Assembly (NCBI RefSeq): GCF_029989365.1
Contig: NZ_JAPRAQ010000031.1
Span: 1-64,000 of the forward strand
Origin: Bradyrhizobium sp. Arg816
GTDB lineage: Bacteria > Pseudomonadota > Alphaproteobacteria > Rhizobiales > Xanthobacteraceae
Direction: 5' to 3'
DNA: 64,000 nt
Below, in pieces: positions 16,975 through 26,030 of the stretch. Numbering within the stretch: the stretch's first letter is position 1; each line of letters begins with the position of its first letter. The notes under the pieces are model-generated. The model saw only the letters and a program-made list of their open reading frames with translations, had not been told where the DNA came from and searched no databases. The position numbers and the translations under genes were made by a program.

Positions 16975-18333
16975 TCACTCCGCCGCCGTCAGCCGGTGCA
17001 CGTTGTCGGCGATCTCCTTTGGCACCGGCGCGGCCCAAGGCGCGCCGCGGCGGCGCTTGACGTCGACCTCCATCCAGTAGAGCTCCCAACCCTGGGTCGG
17101 CCCGATTCCGTCCATGGTGGCCGGTCCCTGGATGCTGCGCGCCCTGCTCTCGTCCAGGAACAGCATCGGCTTCTCGCCGCCGCCGACCTTCTCGATCTCC
17201 TGCCGCAGCAGGCGGCGGTACTGCACGATCGCCTTGTCGCTCGAGCCGAGATGCTCCTTGGTGCGGTCCTGGATCGCACCCATCGATTCCACCGCCCACT
17301 GGTCGTGGACGTTGATGTCGGTGCCCATGCCGGTGTAGGTCGCGGTCGCCTGCTCGTGCGGATCGAAGCCGTAATCGTTGCCGCTGTTCTTGCACGATTT
17401 GTAGTCGGGCAGCTCATAGAGCTCGAGCCGCTGATCGCGCATCTTCTGCTTGTCGACCGGGTTCGAATAGCTGGTGAAGATCGCGTACCAGTAGCAGTTC
17501 TCGTCGTCGACCGGCACGTGCCACTGCGTGATCGTCATTTCCGTGCTCATCGGGATGACGAAGCCGTGCGGAAAGAGCTGGTTGGTGACGCGCACATGGG
17601 TGCGCACCTCGTCTATCTCGCGCAGCGCGATCAGCCGCAGGCCATATTCGGTGTGCTCGACATTGATGATCGGCCGGTCGTACTCGCGCAGGATCTTTGT
17701 CATCGGCAGGTCGCTGCCGGCGGAGGCGCCGCGGAACTGCTTGCCGTAAGCCGTCGACGTATCCTCGTCCTCGAAGAAGCGGTGCAGATAGGAGGCGTGC
17801 GCGGGATCAATGCCGACCTCGAGGGCCTGAAGCCAGTTGCAGGCCATGTGGCCCTTGAACGCAAAAGTGTGCGTGCCGGGCGCGACAAAGCAGTCGAGCT
17901 CCGGAAATGCCGGCGGCTCACCCTCGCCGAGATAAGCCCAGAGGATGCCGCTCTTCTCGACCACGGGATAGGAACGCTGGCGAATGTTCTGGCAGAGTTT
18001 TGAGTCCTTCGGCTCGGCCGGCGTCTCGATGCACTGGCCGGTGGCGTCGAACAGCCAGCCATGGAAGGCGCAGCGCAGGCCGCCATGTTCGAGACGTCCG
18101 AAGGCCAGGTCGGCGCCGCGATGGGCGCAGTGACGATCGATCAGGCCGTAGCGTCCGCTCTCGTCGCGGAACAGCACCAGGTTCTCGCCGAGCAGTTTGA
18201 CGGGACGGATCGGGCGCGCGCCCTCCAGCTCGTCGACCAGCGCCGCCGGCTGCCAGTAGCTCCGCATCAGCTTGCCGCAGGGGTCCTTCGGACCGGTACG
18301 GGTGATCAGGTCGTTCTGCTCCTGGCTCATCAT
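16975..18333 (-). CDS. Rieske-type aromatic ring oxygenase, oxygenase component
   Basis: 452 residues from the tandem ATG at 18333; the frame is open further upstream but that part overlaps the divergent IclR gene. Rieske cluster ligands C69, H71, C88, H91 (CAHRG, CAFHGW) and mononuclear iron ligands H179 and H184 with bridging D176 (DPAHASYLH) are all present. The length and motif spacing fit the phthalate 4,5-dioxygenase/vanillate demethylase group. No reductase partner gene lies nearby. It is divergent from an IclR regulator and precedes the GS-like ligase, probably in one operon. Confidence 0.85.
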   Translation of the reverse strand: MMSQEQNDLITRTGPKDPCGKLMRSYWQPAALVDELEGARPIRPVKLLGENLVLFRDESGRYGLIDRHCAHRGADLAFGRLEHGGLRCAFHGWLFDATGQCIETPAEPKDSKLCQNIRQRSYPVVEKSGILWAYLGEGEPPAFPELDCFVAPGTHTFAFKGHMACNWLQALEVGIDPAHASYLHRFFEDEDTSTAYGKQFRGASAGSDLPMTKILREYDRPIINVEHTEYGLRLIALREIDEVRTHVRVTNQLFPHGFVIPMSTEMTITQWHVPVDDENCYWYAIFTSYSNPVDKQKMRDQRLELYELPDYKSCKNSGNDYGFDPHEQATATYTGMGTDINVHDQWAVESMGAIQDRTKEHLGSSDKAIVQYRRLLRQEIEKVGGGEKPMLFLDESRARSIQGPATMDGIGPTQGWELYWMEVDVKRRRGAPWAAPVPKEIADNVHRLTAAE

Positions 18334-18363
18334 GGCGGGCGTCCTTTGTCGGAGAGGCGTTTG

Positions 18364-18388
18364 TTCGCCTATTGAACGAATGGGCGAA
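18364..18388. promoter_or_regulatory. Inverted repeat between the Rieske and IclR genes
   Basis: TTCGCC at 18364-18369 and GGCGAA at 18383-18388 are exact inverted copies around a 13-base AT-richer centre (TATTGAACGAATG). The site is in the 111-base divergent promoter region, the usual place for an IclR operator. Binding is inferred. Confidence 0.5.
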
Positions 18389-18444
18389 TTATGCCATGCC
18401 TGGGTCCGGCAGCAAGCAATATTTTGCAGGATGTTCCCGGACCA

Positions 18445-19230
18445 ATGCCCAAGCTGAAGCGCAGCGAAAACGACGAGCGGGCGACGGATTTCGTCGAGAG
18501 CCTCGATCGCGGTTTGCGCCTGCTTCAATGCTTCGGCGCGACCAAAGGCCCGATGACGCTGAGCGATCTCGCCCGCGCCGCGGGGCTGCCGCGCGCCACC
18601 GCGCGGCGCATGCTGTTCACGCTCCAGCGCGGCGGCTTCGTCGCCGGCGACGGCAAGCTGTTCTCGCTGACGCCGCACGTGCTGACGCTCGCGGCGTCCT
18701 ACCTGCGCTCCAGCCAGCTCGTCGCCGTGCTTCAGCCGGTGCTCGATCGCGTCGCCACGGCAGCGCAGGAAATTTCCTCGCTCGCGGTGCTCGACGGCGA
18801 CGATGTCGTGTTTGTCGCGCGCAGCAGCCCGGCGCGGATGTTTTCGGGTGGGCTCGAGATCGGCTACCGGCTGCCGGCGTTCTGCACCTCGGTCGGACGC
18901 GCCATGCTCGGGCAGTTCGATGATGCAGCGCTTGCCGCACGCCTGAAGACAATGAAGCGCGATATGTTGACGCCGCAGACGGTGACGGATCCCAAGGCGC
19001 TGCTGGCCAGCATCACAGCCGATCGCGACCAGGGCTATTCGCTGGTCGATCGCGAGGCAGAGCCGCATTTCCGCTCGATCTCGGTTCCGGTGCGCCGCTA
19101 CGACGGCGTGATCGTCGCGGCCATCAACATGGGGGCCCATGTCGACCGCGTGCCGGCAGGGGAGCTGATTGACCGGTTGCTCCCGCTGCTCCGCGAAGGC
19201 GCGGAGTCCGTGCGGTCGCAGCTGCTCTAG
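18445..19230 (+). CDS. IclR-family transcriptional regulator (PcaR/PobR-like)
   Basis: 261 residues from the ATG at 18445 (MPKLKRSEND); an in-frame ATG 18 codons earlier would lie in the operator region. N-terminal winged HTH (MTLSDLARAAGLPRATARRM), then the IclR effector domain with the GRAML and AAINMG blocks. Members of this branch respond to aromatic acids such as protocatechuate or 4-hydroxybenzoate. Divergence from the Rieske oxygenase gene makes that its likely target. Confidence 0.88.
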   Translation: MPKLKRSENDERATDFVESLDRGLRLLQCFGATKGPMTLSDLARAAGLPRATARRMLFTLQRGGFVAGDGKLFSLTPHVLTLAASYLRSSQLVAVLQPVLDRVATAAQEISSLAVLDGDDVVFVARSSPARMFSGGLEIGYRLPAFCTSVGRAMLGQFDDAALAARLKTMKRDMLTPQTVTDPKALLASITADRDQGYSLVDREAEPHFRSISVPVRRYDGVIVAAINMGAHVDRVPAGELIDRLLPLLREGAESVRSQLL

Positions 19231-19298
19231 CAACGATCGTTGGCGCCGCGCGTCCGCGGGCCTATAATCTCGTCACGCAAGACAACGGGGAGGACGCC

Positions 19299-19631
19299 AT
19301 GAAACACACCATGGTTCCCAGTGATCGCGTGGAGCACGTCTGCGTCTACGGACGCGACGGCGCGAAGCTCGGCTCGATCGAGCGGCTGATGCTCGACAAG
19401 GTGACCGGCACGGTCGCCTACGCCGTGATCAAGACTGGCGGGCTGCTCGGCACGCACCACCATTATCCTGTGCAGTGGGGCGCGCTGAAATACGATCCCG
19501 CGCGGCAGGCCTTTCGTGTCGAGGTGACGCAGGACGAACTCGCCAGCGGACCGTGCGAGTTCGACGGCGACGAATTCGACTGGGGCGATCGTTCGCGGCC
19601 CTACGCGCACCCGAATTATTGGTCGATCTGA
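19299..19631 (+). CDS. PRC-barrel domain protein
   Basis: 110 residues. The first 75 residues have the PRC-barrel pattern (VYGRDGAKLGSIERLMLDKVTGTVAYAVIKTGG), ending in an acidic and aromatic tail (WGDRSRPYAHPNYW). AGGACGCC upstream gives a ribosome site. Such proteins in Bradyrhizobium are small cytoplasmic or membrane-associated adaptors of unclear role; this one stands alone between an IclR gene and an antiporter gene. Confidence 0.75.
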   Translation: MKHTMVPSDRVEHVCVYGRDGAKLGSIERLMLDKVTGTVAYAVIKTGGLLGTHHHYPVQWGALKYDPARQAFRVEVTQDELASGPCEFDGDEFDWGDRSRPYAHPNYWSI

Positions 19632-19716
19632 CGGCGCGATTGCGGCAGGCGTCGCGCGCTGAGCCGCCTCACTTGGTCGCGGTGCGCCGGCGCGCTCGCT
19701 GTGTCAAAAGGCAAAA

Positions 19717-21453
19717 ATGCCGCATGACACACCTCTCATCGCCACCATCGTCGTCGGACTTGGACTAGCGTTCGTACTTGGAACTATAGCGCAGCGGTTC
19801 CGCATTCCGCCGCTTGTCGGCTACCTGCTCGCCGGCGTTGCCGTCGGCCCGTTCACGCCGGGCTTCGTCGCCGACCAGGCGCTTGCGACCGAGCTCGCAG
19901 AGCTCGGCATTATCTTGCTGATGTTCGGCGTCGGCCTGCATTTTTCGCTCCAGGATCTGCTGAGCGTCCGGCACATCGCCGTTCCGGGCGCCGTCGTGCA
20001 GATTGCGGTCGCCACACTGATGGGGCTCGGCCTTGCATGGCTGATGGGTTGGAGCGTCGGTGCGGGACTCGTGTTCGGACTGGCGTTGTCGGTCGCGAGC
20101 ACTGTGGTCCTGCTTCGCGCGCTGCAGGAGCGGCGCCTGATGGAGACCGATCGCGGCCGCATCGCGGTCGGCTGGCTCATCGTCGAGGACCTCGCGATGG
20201 TGCTCGTGCTGGTGCTGTTCCCGGCGATCGCAAGCCTTCAGGGCGGCAGCGGCGACAAGCCGGCCTTCGAGCCGCTGGCCGCGCAGGCCGGCTTCGGGCT
20301 TGCCGGCATCGTGATGCTGACCCTGGCCAAGATCATCGTGTTCATCGGGCTGATGCTGGTGGTGGGGCGCCGGGTGATTCCCTGGATCCTGCACTACATC
20401 GCGCATACCGGCTCGCGCGAATTGTTCCGCCTCGGCGTGCTTGCGATCGCGCTGGGCATCGCATTCGGGGCGACGAAGCTGTTCGACGTCTCGCTGGCGC
20501 TGGGCGCGTTCTTCGCCGGCATGATGCTGCGGGAATCGCCGCTCAGCGCGCGCGCCGCGCAGGAATCGCTACCGCTGCGCGATGCCTTCGCCGTGCTGTT
20601 CTTCGTCTCGGTCGGCATGATGTTCGATCCGATGAGCGTGATCCGCGAGCCCTGGCCGCTGCTGGCGACGCTCGCGATCATCATGCTCGGCAAATCACTC
20701 GCGGCGTTCCTGATCGTGGTGCTGTTCCGGCATCCGGTCGCGACCGCGCTGACGATCTCGGCGAGCCTGTCGCAGATCGGCGAGTTCTCCTTCATCCTGG
20801 CCGAGCTCGGCGTCGCCTCGCAGATCCTGCCCAGCGACGGCCGCGACCTGATCATGGCCGGCGCGATCCTCTCCATCATGCTCAACCCGCTGATGTTCGC
20901 GGCCGCCACCTGGCTCGCGCCGCGTCTCGACCCGCGCCGGGATTCACCGCAGGCCGCGGCTGCCGTGCCCGAACCGATCCGCACCACGGACCTGACCGAC
21001 CATACGATCGTGATCGGCTATGGCCGCGTCGGCGCGCTCGTCGGCGATGCCCTGAAGCAGCGGCAATTACCGTTCCTTGTCGCCGAAGTCGGCGAGGGTG
21101 CGTTGGCGAAGCTGAAGCAGGGCGGCATCGAGACCGTCATGGGCAATGCCGCGCAGCCCGAAATTCTCGGCGCCACCAATCCGTCACGGGCGCGGCATCT
21201 CGTGATCGCGATCCCCGAGGCGTTCGAGGCGGGACAGATCGTGCAGCAGGCGCGCGCGGCCAATCCGGACATCCGCATCATCGCGCGGGCGCATGCGGAT
21301 GCCGAGGTCGATCATTTGAAGGGGCTGGGGGCGGATGTCGTCATCATGGGCGAGCGGGAGATCGCGCGCGGCATGATCGAGGAGCTGGAGAGGAGAGTTC
21401 CAGATGCTGCCCAGCAAGATCCCCGTCCGCTCGCGATCGGTTCGGTCGTTTGA
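19717..21453 (+). CDS. ybaL: CPA2-type cation/proton antiporter with NAD-binding domain (YbaL/Kef type)
   Basis: 578 residues. About twelve membrane segments (1-400) with the CPA2 core motif LMFGVGLHFSLQDL and the VASTVVLLRAL and GEFSFILAELG blocks, then a TrkA-N Rossmann domain from about 428 (IVIGYGRVGALVG). No TrkA-C domain follows. Probably a potassium/proton exchanger gated by a nucleotide or thiol ligand. Confidence 0.9.
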   Translation: MPHDTPLIATIVVGLGLAFVLGTIAQRFRIPPLVGYLLAGVAVGPFTPGFVADQALATELAELGIILLMFGVGLHFSLQDLLSVRHIAVPGAVVQIAVATLMGLGLAWLMGWSVGAGLVFGLALSVASTVVLLRALQERRLMETDRGRIAVGWLIVEDLAMVLVLVLFPAIASLQGGSGDKPAFEPLAAQAGFGLAGIVMLTLAKIIVFIGLMLVVGRRVIPWILHYIAHTGSRELFRLGVLAIALGIAFGATKLFDVSLALGAFFAGMMLRESPLSARAAQESLPLRDAFAVLFFVSVGMMFDPMSVIREPWPLLATLAIIMLGKSLAAFLIVVLFRHPVATALTISASLSQIGEFSFILAELGVASQILPSDGRDLIMAGAILSIMLNPLMFAAATWLAPRLDPRRDSPQAAAAVPEPIRTTDLTDHTIVIGYGRVGALVGDALKQRQLPFLVAEVGEGALAKLKQGGIETVMGNAAQPEILGATNPSRARHLVIAIPEAFEAGQIVQQARAANPDIRIIARAHADAEVDHLKGLGADVVIMGEREIARGMIEELERRVPDAAQQDPRPLAIGSVV

Positions 21454-21664
21454 GCTGATCACGCCGCAGGGCCGGACCTACCGCTTCCCGCCGCCGACAT
21501 TGTCGCAGCGGTTGTTGCGGTTGCTGCTCGCGCATGCGGAGACAATGGCGATCTCCGCGGCGATCCTGGCGTTGATCTATGTGGCGGGCTTTGCCGCCGA
21601 AGCACTCGACCGTTCGGTGTTCGATGCGTGCAACGATCGGGCTGGGGTGCGCAGGGTCGGTTAG
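21404..21664 (+). CDS. Small single-span membrane protein, unknown
   Basis: 86 residues starting 50 bases inside the end of the antiporter gene, in another frame, with a strong ribosome site (GGAGAGGAG eight bases before the ATG). It has a basic N-terminus, a proline-aromatic patch (YRFPPPTL) and one membrane helix (AISAAILALIYVAGFAAEAL). The overlap and ribosome site argue for a real coupled gene; no family is recognised. Confidence 0.55.
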   Translation: MLPSKIPVRSRSVRSFELITPQGRTYRFPPPTLSQRLLRLLLAHAETMAISAAILALIYVAGFAAEALDRSVFDACNDRAGVRRVG

Positions 21665-21728
21665 CCTGCAACTGCGCGAAGCGCAGTCCGCTGGCGTAAC
21701 CCACCGCGTCCCCGCCTCGCGCTCTGTG

Positions 21729-22124
21729 TCACTGTCGGTTGCGCATCCAGTCGGCAAGACCGGACAGCGCCTTGTCGAGGTCTTGCCGCGCGGCAGCGTC
21801 CGTGACCGTCTCGTCCAGCGCGCCGCGCATGCAGAGTAGCCACGCATCGCGCTCGGCGTCGCCGATGGCAAAGCTGATGTGCCGCTGCCGTAGCCGCGGA
21901 TGGCCCTTCTCGACCGAATAGAGTTTTGGGCCGCCGGTCCATTCGGTGAGGTAGCGCTTCAGCACGTCCCTGATCAGTCCGAGGTCATCCGCGTGCATCG
22001 CGCGGATCATCTTCGCCTCCGGCAGCGTGTCCATGCGCTCGTAGAAGCGGTCGACCAGAAGGTCGATCGTGCCGCTGCCGCCGATCCGCTCGAACATGGA
22101 GATTGCGACGTCGCTGGAGGTCAT
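21729..22124 (-). CDS. Truncated haemoglobin, group II
   Basis: 131 residues from the ATG at 22124 with AGGA upstream. Two-over-two globin features can be placed: Tyr B10 (Y28), proximal His F8 in RQRH (H82), Trp G8 (W95), and the EWTGGP turn. Group II trHbs bind oxygen or nitric oxide and often serve oxidative or nitrosative defence in rhizobia. It is a single gene with a palindromic repeat upstream. Confidence 0.88.
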   Translation of the reverse strand: MTSSDVAISMFERIGGSGTIDLLVDRFYERMDTLPEAKMIRAMHADDLGLIRDVLKRYLTEWTGGPKLYSVEKGHPRLRQRHISFAIGDAERDAWLLCMRGALDETVTDAAARQDLDKALSGLADWMRNRQ

Positions 22125-22215
22125 CGTGAGTCCTGTCTGATGCAAGGCTCTTCATATCGTCTCCCTTTGCGAAATGAAAAGGGGACGCATGGCGTAGCTG
22201 CGCGCTCAGCTCTGC

Positions 22216-22351
22216 TCCCTCCCCCCTTGCGGGGGAGAGGGGTCGCCCAGGAAATGGTATTGGTTGTCGCGAAGAAGAAGCGCGTTTCGCGAGTGATGGA
22301 GTCCCCGTGTGGTACCCCTCTCCCTAACCCTCCCCCGCAAGGGGGGAGGGA
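22216..22351. repeat. Intergenic palindromic repeat, family A variant
   Basis: CCCTCCCCCCTTGCGGGGGAGAGGGG at the left side has an inverted partner at 22315-22351 (CCCCTCTCCC...CCCCCGCAAGGGGGGAGGG). It fills the gap between trHb and boxR genes. Confidence 0.7.
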
Positions 22352-22382
22352 ATGCAGCGGAGAACGGAGTTAGCAGATCGCT

Positions 22383-23291
22383 CTACAGCGCCACGCTGCG
22401 CAGGCCGAAACTCCGCGCTTCGTTCTGCAGCACCGGCCGCACCGCATCGATCAGCCTTGCAGCCGCCGCATCGACCGACAGCCCTGCCGTATCCACCACC
22501 GCCGTCGCACGCGAATAAAGCGGCTCGCGGCTCAGCAAGATGTTGCGCAGCTCGGCCATCGCGGAGCGGTCGTCCGCCATCGGGCGCAGGTCGCCCTGGC
22601 GGCGCACGCGGGCCATGTGCTCCTCAGGCTCGGCCTTCAGCCAGATCGTGTAGAACGACGACAGGATCTGGTCGAAGGTCAACGGCTCCGACACGATGCC
22701 GCCGCCGGTCGCCAGCACCATCAGCTCGTTGCGTGCGAGCAGCTGTTGCAGCGCGGCCTGCTCCATGCGGCGAAAGCCTTCCTGGCCGTAGAGCGCGATG
22801 ATCTCGGCGACCGAGAGCCCGTTCTGCTGCTCGACCTCCTTGTTGAGCTCGACAAAACTCCAGCCGACCTTCTTCGCCAGCATCCGCCCAAGCGTCGATT
22901 TGCCGGCGCCGCGCAGGCCGATCAACGCAATGCCGCAGAACGGGGCGCGCCGCGGCGCCGACGCGCTGCCGCCGGCGAGAACGTCCTTGGCCTGAGCGAT
23001 CTGCGCCGGCGTCGCCTTGCGCAGGAGATCGCGAAACATCTGCCAGTCCGGCGTCGGGTCGGCCGAGGGCAGCAGGTCTTCGAGATGCGCGCCCATCGCG
23101 TCGGAGACGCGGCGCAGCAGCACGATGGAGACATTGCCCTTGCCGCTCTCGAGCTGCGCGATGTAGCGCTCCGAAATCCCTGATACCTTGGCGAGCACCT
23201 TGCGCGACATGCCGCGCAGCGCGCGCATGGTGCGCACGCGCTGGCCGAGCTGTTCGAGAAATCGGGATTCGGCGTCGGGACTGTCGGTCAT
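22383..23291 (-). CDS. boxR: BoxR/BzdR-type regulator: XRE HTH fused to a shikimate-kinase-like domain
   Basis: 302 residues. HTH_3 at about 12-70 (LGQRVRTMRALRGMSRKVLAKVSGISERYIAQLE), a linker, then a shikimate-kinase fold from about 122 with P-loop GLRGAGKST and a distal LATGGGIV motif. This architecture defines BzdR and BoxR, repressors of benzoate degradation that sense benzoyl-CoA. It is divergent from the benzoate-CoA ligase gene with a 136-base shared promoter region. Confidence 0.93.
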   Translation of the reverse strand: MTDSPDAESRFLEQLGQRVRTMRALRGMSRKVLAKVSGISERYIAQLESGKGNVSIVLLRRVSDAMGAHLEDLLPSADPTPDWQMFRDLLRKATPAQIAQAKDVLAGGSASAPRRAPFCGIALIGLRGAGKSTLGRMLAKKVGWSFVELNKEVEQQNGLSVAEIIALYGQEGFRRMEQAALQQLLARNELMVLATGGGIVSEPLTFDQILSSFYTIWLKAEPEEHMARVRRQGDLRPMADDRSAMAELRNILLSREPLYSRATAVVDTAGLSVDAAAARLIDAVRPVLQNEARSFGLRSVAL

Positions 23292-23342
23292 GGACTGCAG
23301 ATCATGGGCCTTCTTGAGAGGGTGTCCTGCGGCGCATTTTAA

Positions 23343-23359
23343 TGAAACATAGTGCCTGC
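23343..23359 (+). promoter_or_regulatory. Candidate BoxR operator before benzoate-CoA ligase
   Basis: TGAAACATAGTGCCTGC matches the boxC upstream motif in 15 of 17 positions. It lies between the divergent boxR and ligase genes, so it could serve both. A perfect palindrome GAATTATAATTC at 23396-23407 also lies in this gap, near the ligase ribosome site. Confidence 0.6.
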
Positions 23360-23427
23360 CAGCATTGACAGCAAGCCGCGGCGGTGTCTTTCTATGAATT
23401 ATAATTCTAAATTCGGGGGAGAAGTCC

Positions 23428-24969
23428 GTGAGCGAGGGATCCTATAACGCGGTGACCTGGCTGCTCGACCGCAACGTCGAGGACGGCAGGGGCGGCAAGC
23501 TCGCCTTCGACGACACCGCCTCGCGGCTCACCTATGGCGAGCTCCAGCGCGAGACCCGACGCGCCGCCAACATGCTGCGTCGGCTCGGGGTCCGCCGCGA
23601 GGAGCGCGTGGCGATGATCATGCTGGATACGGTCGATTTCCCGATCGTGTTCCTGGGCGCGATCCGCGCCGGCATCGTGCCGGTGCCGCTGAACACGCTG
23701 CTGACCGCGGATCAATACGCCTACATCCTCGCCGATTGCCGCGCGCGTGTGCTGTTCGTCTCCGAGGCGCTCTATCCTGTTATCAAGGACGTCGTCGGCC
23801 GCATGCCGGATCTCGAGCACGTCGTGGTGTCCGGCGCCAAGCAGAACGGTCACAAGCAGCTCGCGGAAGAGCTCGCCGATGAGAGCGACCGGTTCACGAC
23901 CGCCGCGACGCATCCGGACGAGCCGGCGTTCTGGCTCTATTCGTCGGGCTCGACCGGCATGCCCAAGGGCGTGCGCCATCTGCATTCGAACCTGCAGGCG
24001 ACCGCTGACACCTATGCAAAGCAGGTGCTTGGCATCCGCGAGAGCGACGTCTGCCTGTCTGCGGCAAAACTGTTCTTCGCCTATGGCCTCGGCAATGCAC
24101 TGACTTTTCCGATGTCGGTCGGCGCCACCGTGGTGCTGAACAGCGAGCGCCCGACGCCGGCGCGCATGTTCGACCTGATGAACAGGTACAATCCCTCGAT
24201 CTTCTACGGCGTGCCGACATTGTTCGCGGCGATGCTCAACGACGAAACCATGAAGAGCGAGCGCGGTGGCAAGTCGCTGCGCATCTGCACCTCGGCCGGC
24301 GAGGCGTTGCCGGAATCCGTCGGCAACAGCTGGAAGGCGCGCTTCGGCGTCGACATCCTCGACGGCGTCGGCTCGACCGAGCTGCTGCACATTTTTCTCT
24401 CGAACGCGCCCGGCGACATCAAATACGGCTCCTCCGGCAAGCCGGTGCCGGGCTATGCGGTGCGGCTCGTCAACGAGGCGGGCCAGGATGTCGCCGACGG
24501 CGAGGTCGGCGAGCTGCTGGTTGATGCGCCCTCCGCCGGCGAGGGCTATTGGAACCAGCGCCACAAGAGCCGCCGCACCTTTGAAGGTCCGTGGACCCGC
24601 ACCGGCGACAAATATGTCAGGGATGGCGAAGGCCGCTACACCTTCTGCGGCCGCGCCGACGACATGTTCAAGGTCTCAGGCATCTGGGTCTCGCCGTTCG
24701 AGGTCGAGAGCGCGCTGATCACGCATCCCGCCGTGCTCGAAGCCGCCGTCGTGCCGGAAGCCGATCCGGAAGGCCTGTTGAAGCCGAAGGCGTTCGTCGT
24801 GCTGCGTCCGGGCGCGGCGACGGCGGACTTGCAGGAGATGCTGAAGGAGCACGTCAAGCAGAAGATCGGCCCGTGGAAATATCCGCGCTGGATCGACGTG
24901 GTGGAGTCGCTGCCGAAGACCGCGACGGGGAAGATCCAGCGGTTCAAGCTGCGGGAAGGGGCGAATTGA
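23428..24969 (+). CDS. bclA: Benzoate-CoA ligase
   Basis: 513 residues with a GTG start after GGGGGAGAAG. AMP-forming adenylate enzyme: P-loop-like YSSGSTGMPKGV near 170, substrate and nucleotide blocks (CTSAGEALPE, GVGSTELLHIF, TGDKY) and the catalytic lysine near 505 in TATGKIQRF. Length and sequence suit benzoate-CoA ligases rather than 4-coumarate or acetate ligases. It starts the box pathway in the cytoplasm by making benzoyl-CoA. Confidence 0.92.
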   Translation: MSEGSYNAVTWLLDRNVEDGRGGKLAFDDTASRLTYGELQRETRRAANMLRRLGVRREERVAMIMLDTVDFPIVFLGAIRAGIVPVPLNTLLTADQYAYILADCRARVLFVSEALYPVIKDVVGRMPDLEHVVVSGAKQNGHKQLAEELADESDRFTTAATHPDEPAFWLYSSGSTGMPKGVRHLHSNLQATADTYAKQVLGIRESDVCLSAAKLFFAYGLGNALTFPMSVGATVVLNSERPTPARMFDLMNRYNPSIFYGVPTLFAAMLNDETMKSERGGKSLRICTSAGEALPESVGNSWKARFGVDILDGVGSTELLHIFLSNAPGDIKYGSSGKPVPGYAVRLVNEAGQDVADGEVGELLVDAPSAGEGYWNQRHKSRRTFEGPWTRTGDKYVRDGEGRYTFCGRADDMFKVSGIWVSPFEVESALITHPAVLEAAVVPEADPEGLLKPKAFVVLRPGAATADLQEMLKEHVKQKIGPWKYPRWIDVVESLPKTATGKIQRFKLREGAN

Positions 24970-24995
24970 GCGCGCAGGCGGTGGACTCGCTTGCT

Positions 24996-25168
24996 TACCC
25001 TCCCCTGGAGGGGGAGGGTCGCTTCGCATGGTGCGAAGCGCAATGCGAAGCGGGGTGGGGTGATCTCTCCACTCGGGCACCGCATCCGCCGAGAGACTGT
25101 CACCCCACCCCGTCTCACATCTCGCTGCGCTCGATGTGAGCCGACCCTCCCCCTCCAGGGGAGGGTAC
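24996..25168. repeat. Intergenic palindromic repeat, family D
   Basis: Left arm TACCCTCCCCTGGAGGGGGAGGGTC and right arm GACCCTCCCCCTCCAGGGGAGGGTA are inverted copies about 120 bases apart, with inner GGGGTGGGGTGA / TCACCCCACCCC arms. A close copy is at 52232-52391. Confidence 0.8.
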
Positions 25169-25193
25169 AGACGGAGCGAACAGGAATACGACC

Positions 25194-26012
25194 ATGACCA
25201 ACCTCACCCCCACCGGCTTCCTGACCATCGGCAGCGCCAGCCTCGAATATAAATGGCTTGCGCCACAAGCCGCTGACGGCCCCACCATCGTCATGCTGCA
25301 CGAAGGCCTCGGCTCCGTCGGCCTGTGGGGCGACTTGCCCGAGAAGCTGCAGCAAGCCACCGGCGCCGGCATCTTCGTCTATTCGCGTGCCGGCTACGGC
25401 CAGTCGAGCCCGGTCACGCTGCCGCGGCCGCTCGATTACATGCAGCGCGAGGCGCTGGATGTGCTGCCGAAGATCCTCGATGCGATTTCCTTCAAGCGTG
25501 GCCTCCTGCTCGGCCATTCCGACGGCGCCTCGATCGCGACGATCTATGCCGGCGCGCATCAGGATCACCGTCTGCAAGGCCTCGTGCTGATGGCGCCGCA
25601 TTTCATCGTCGAGGACATCTCGGTGAGATCCATCGCAGCGATCAAGACGACCTTCGAGACCACCGACCTCAAGGTGAAGCTGGCGCGCTGGCACAAGGAT
25701 GTCGACAACGCCTTCTACGGCTGGAACGGTGCCTGGCTCGATCCGAAATTCCGCGACTGGGACATCTCGGAATATCTCGCCTACATCCGCGTTCCCATCC
25801 TGGTCGTGCAGGGCAAGAACGACCAATATGGGACACTGCGTCAGGTCGATATTGCGCAAGAAGAGTGCTATTGTCCGGTAGATTTGAAAATTATTTCAGA
25901 CGCGGGACATTCCCCGCATCGTGAAGCGCCGGGGGCGACGCTTGACGCGATTGAGCAATTTGCAAAAGCGGCCCTGCGCGACGACCAGGGACTTCAAGGA
26001 CGCGCCGCGTGA
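25194..26012 (+). CDS. Alpha/beta hydrolase in the box cluster
   Basis: 272 residues, alpha/beta-hydrolase fold. Oxyanion strand MLHEGLGSVG, nucleophile elbow GHSDGAS (serine), late acid in VQGKNDQYG and catalytic His in DAGHSPHRE. Such hydrolases recur in box clusters, perhaps as thioesterases that release trapped CoA or as lactone hydrolases; the exact reaction is not established by sequence. Same direction as the ligase and DUF309 genes. Confidence 0.82.
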   Translation: MTNLTPTGFLTIGSASLEYKWLAPQAADGPTIVMLHEGLGSVGLWGDLPEKLQQATGAGIFVYSRAGYGQSSPVTLPRPLDYMQREALDVLPKILDAISFKRGLLLGHSDGASIATIYAGAHQDHRLQGLVLMAPHFIVEDISVRSIAAIKTTFETTDLKVKLARWHKDVDNAFYGWNGAWLDPKFRDWDISEYLAYIRVPILVVQGKNDQYGTLRQVDIAQEECYCPVDLKIISDAGHSPHREAPGATLDAIEQFAKAALRDDQGLQGRAA

Positions 26013-26030
26013 TCCTGCGGAGGCACATTT

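Noticed and set aside
18334..19233. N-terminal extension of the Rieske frame to 19233
   Set aside because: It overlaps the whole IclR gene; the family start is at the tandem ATG at 18333 with a ribosome site.
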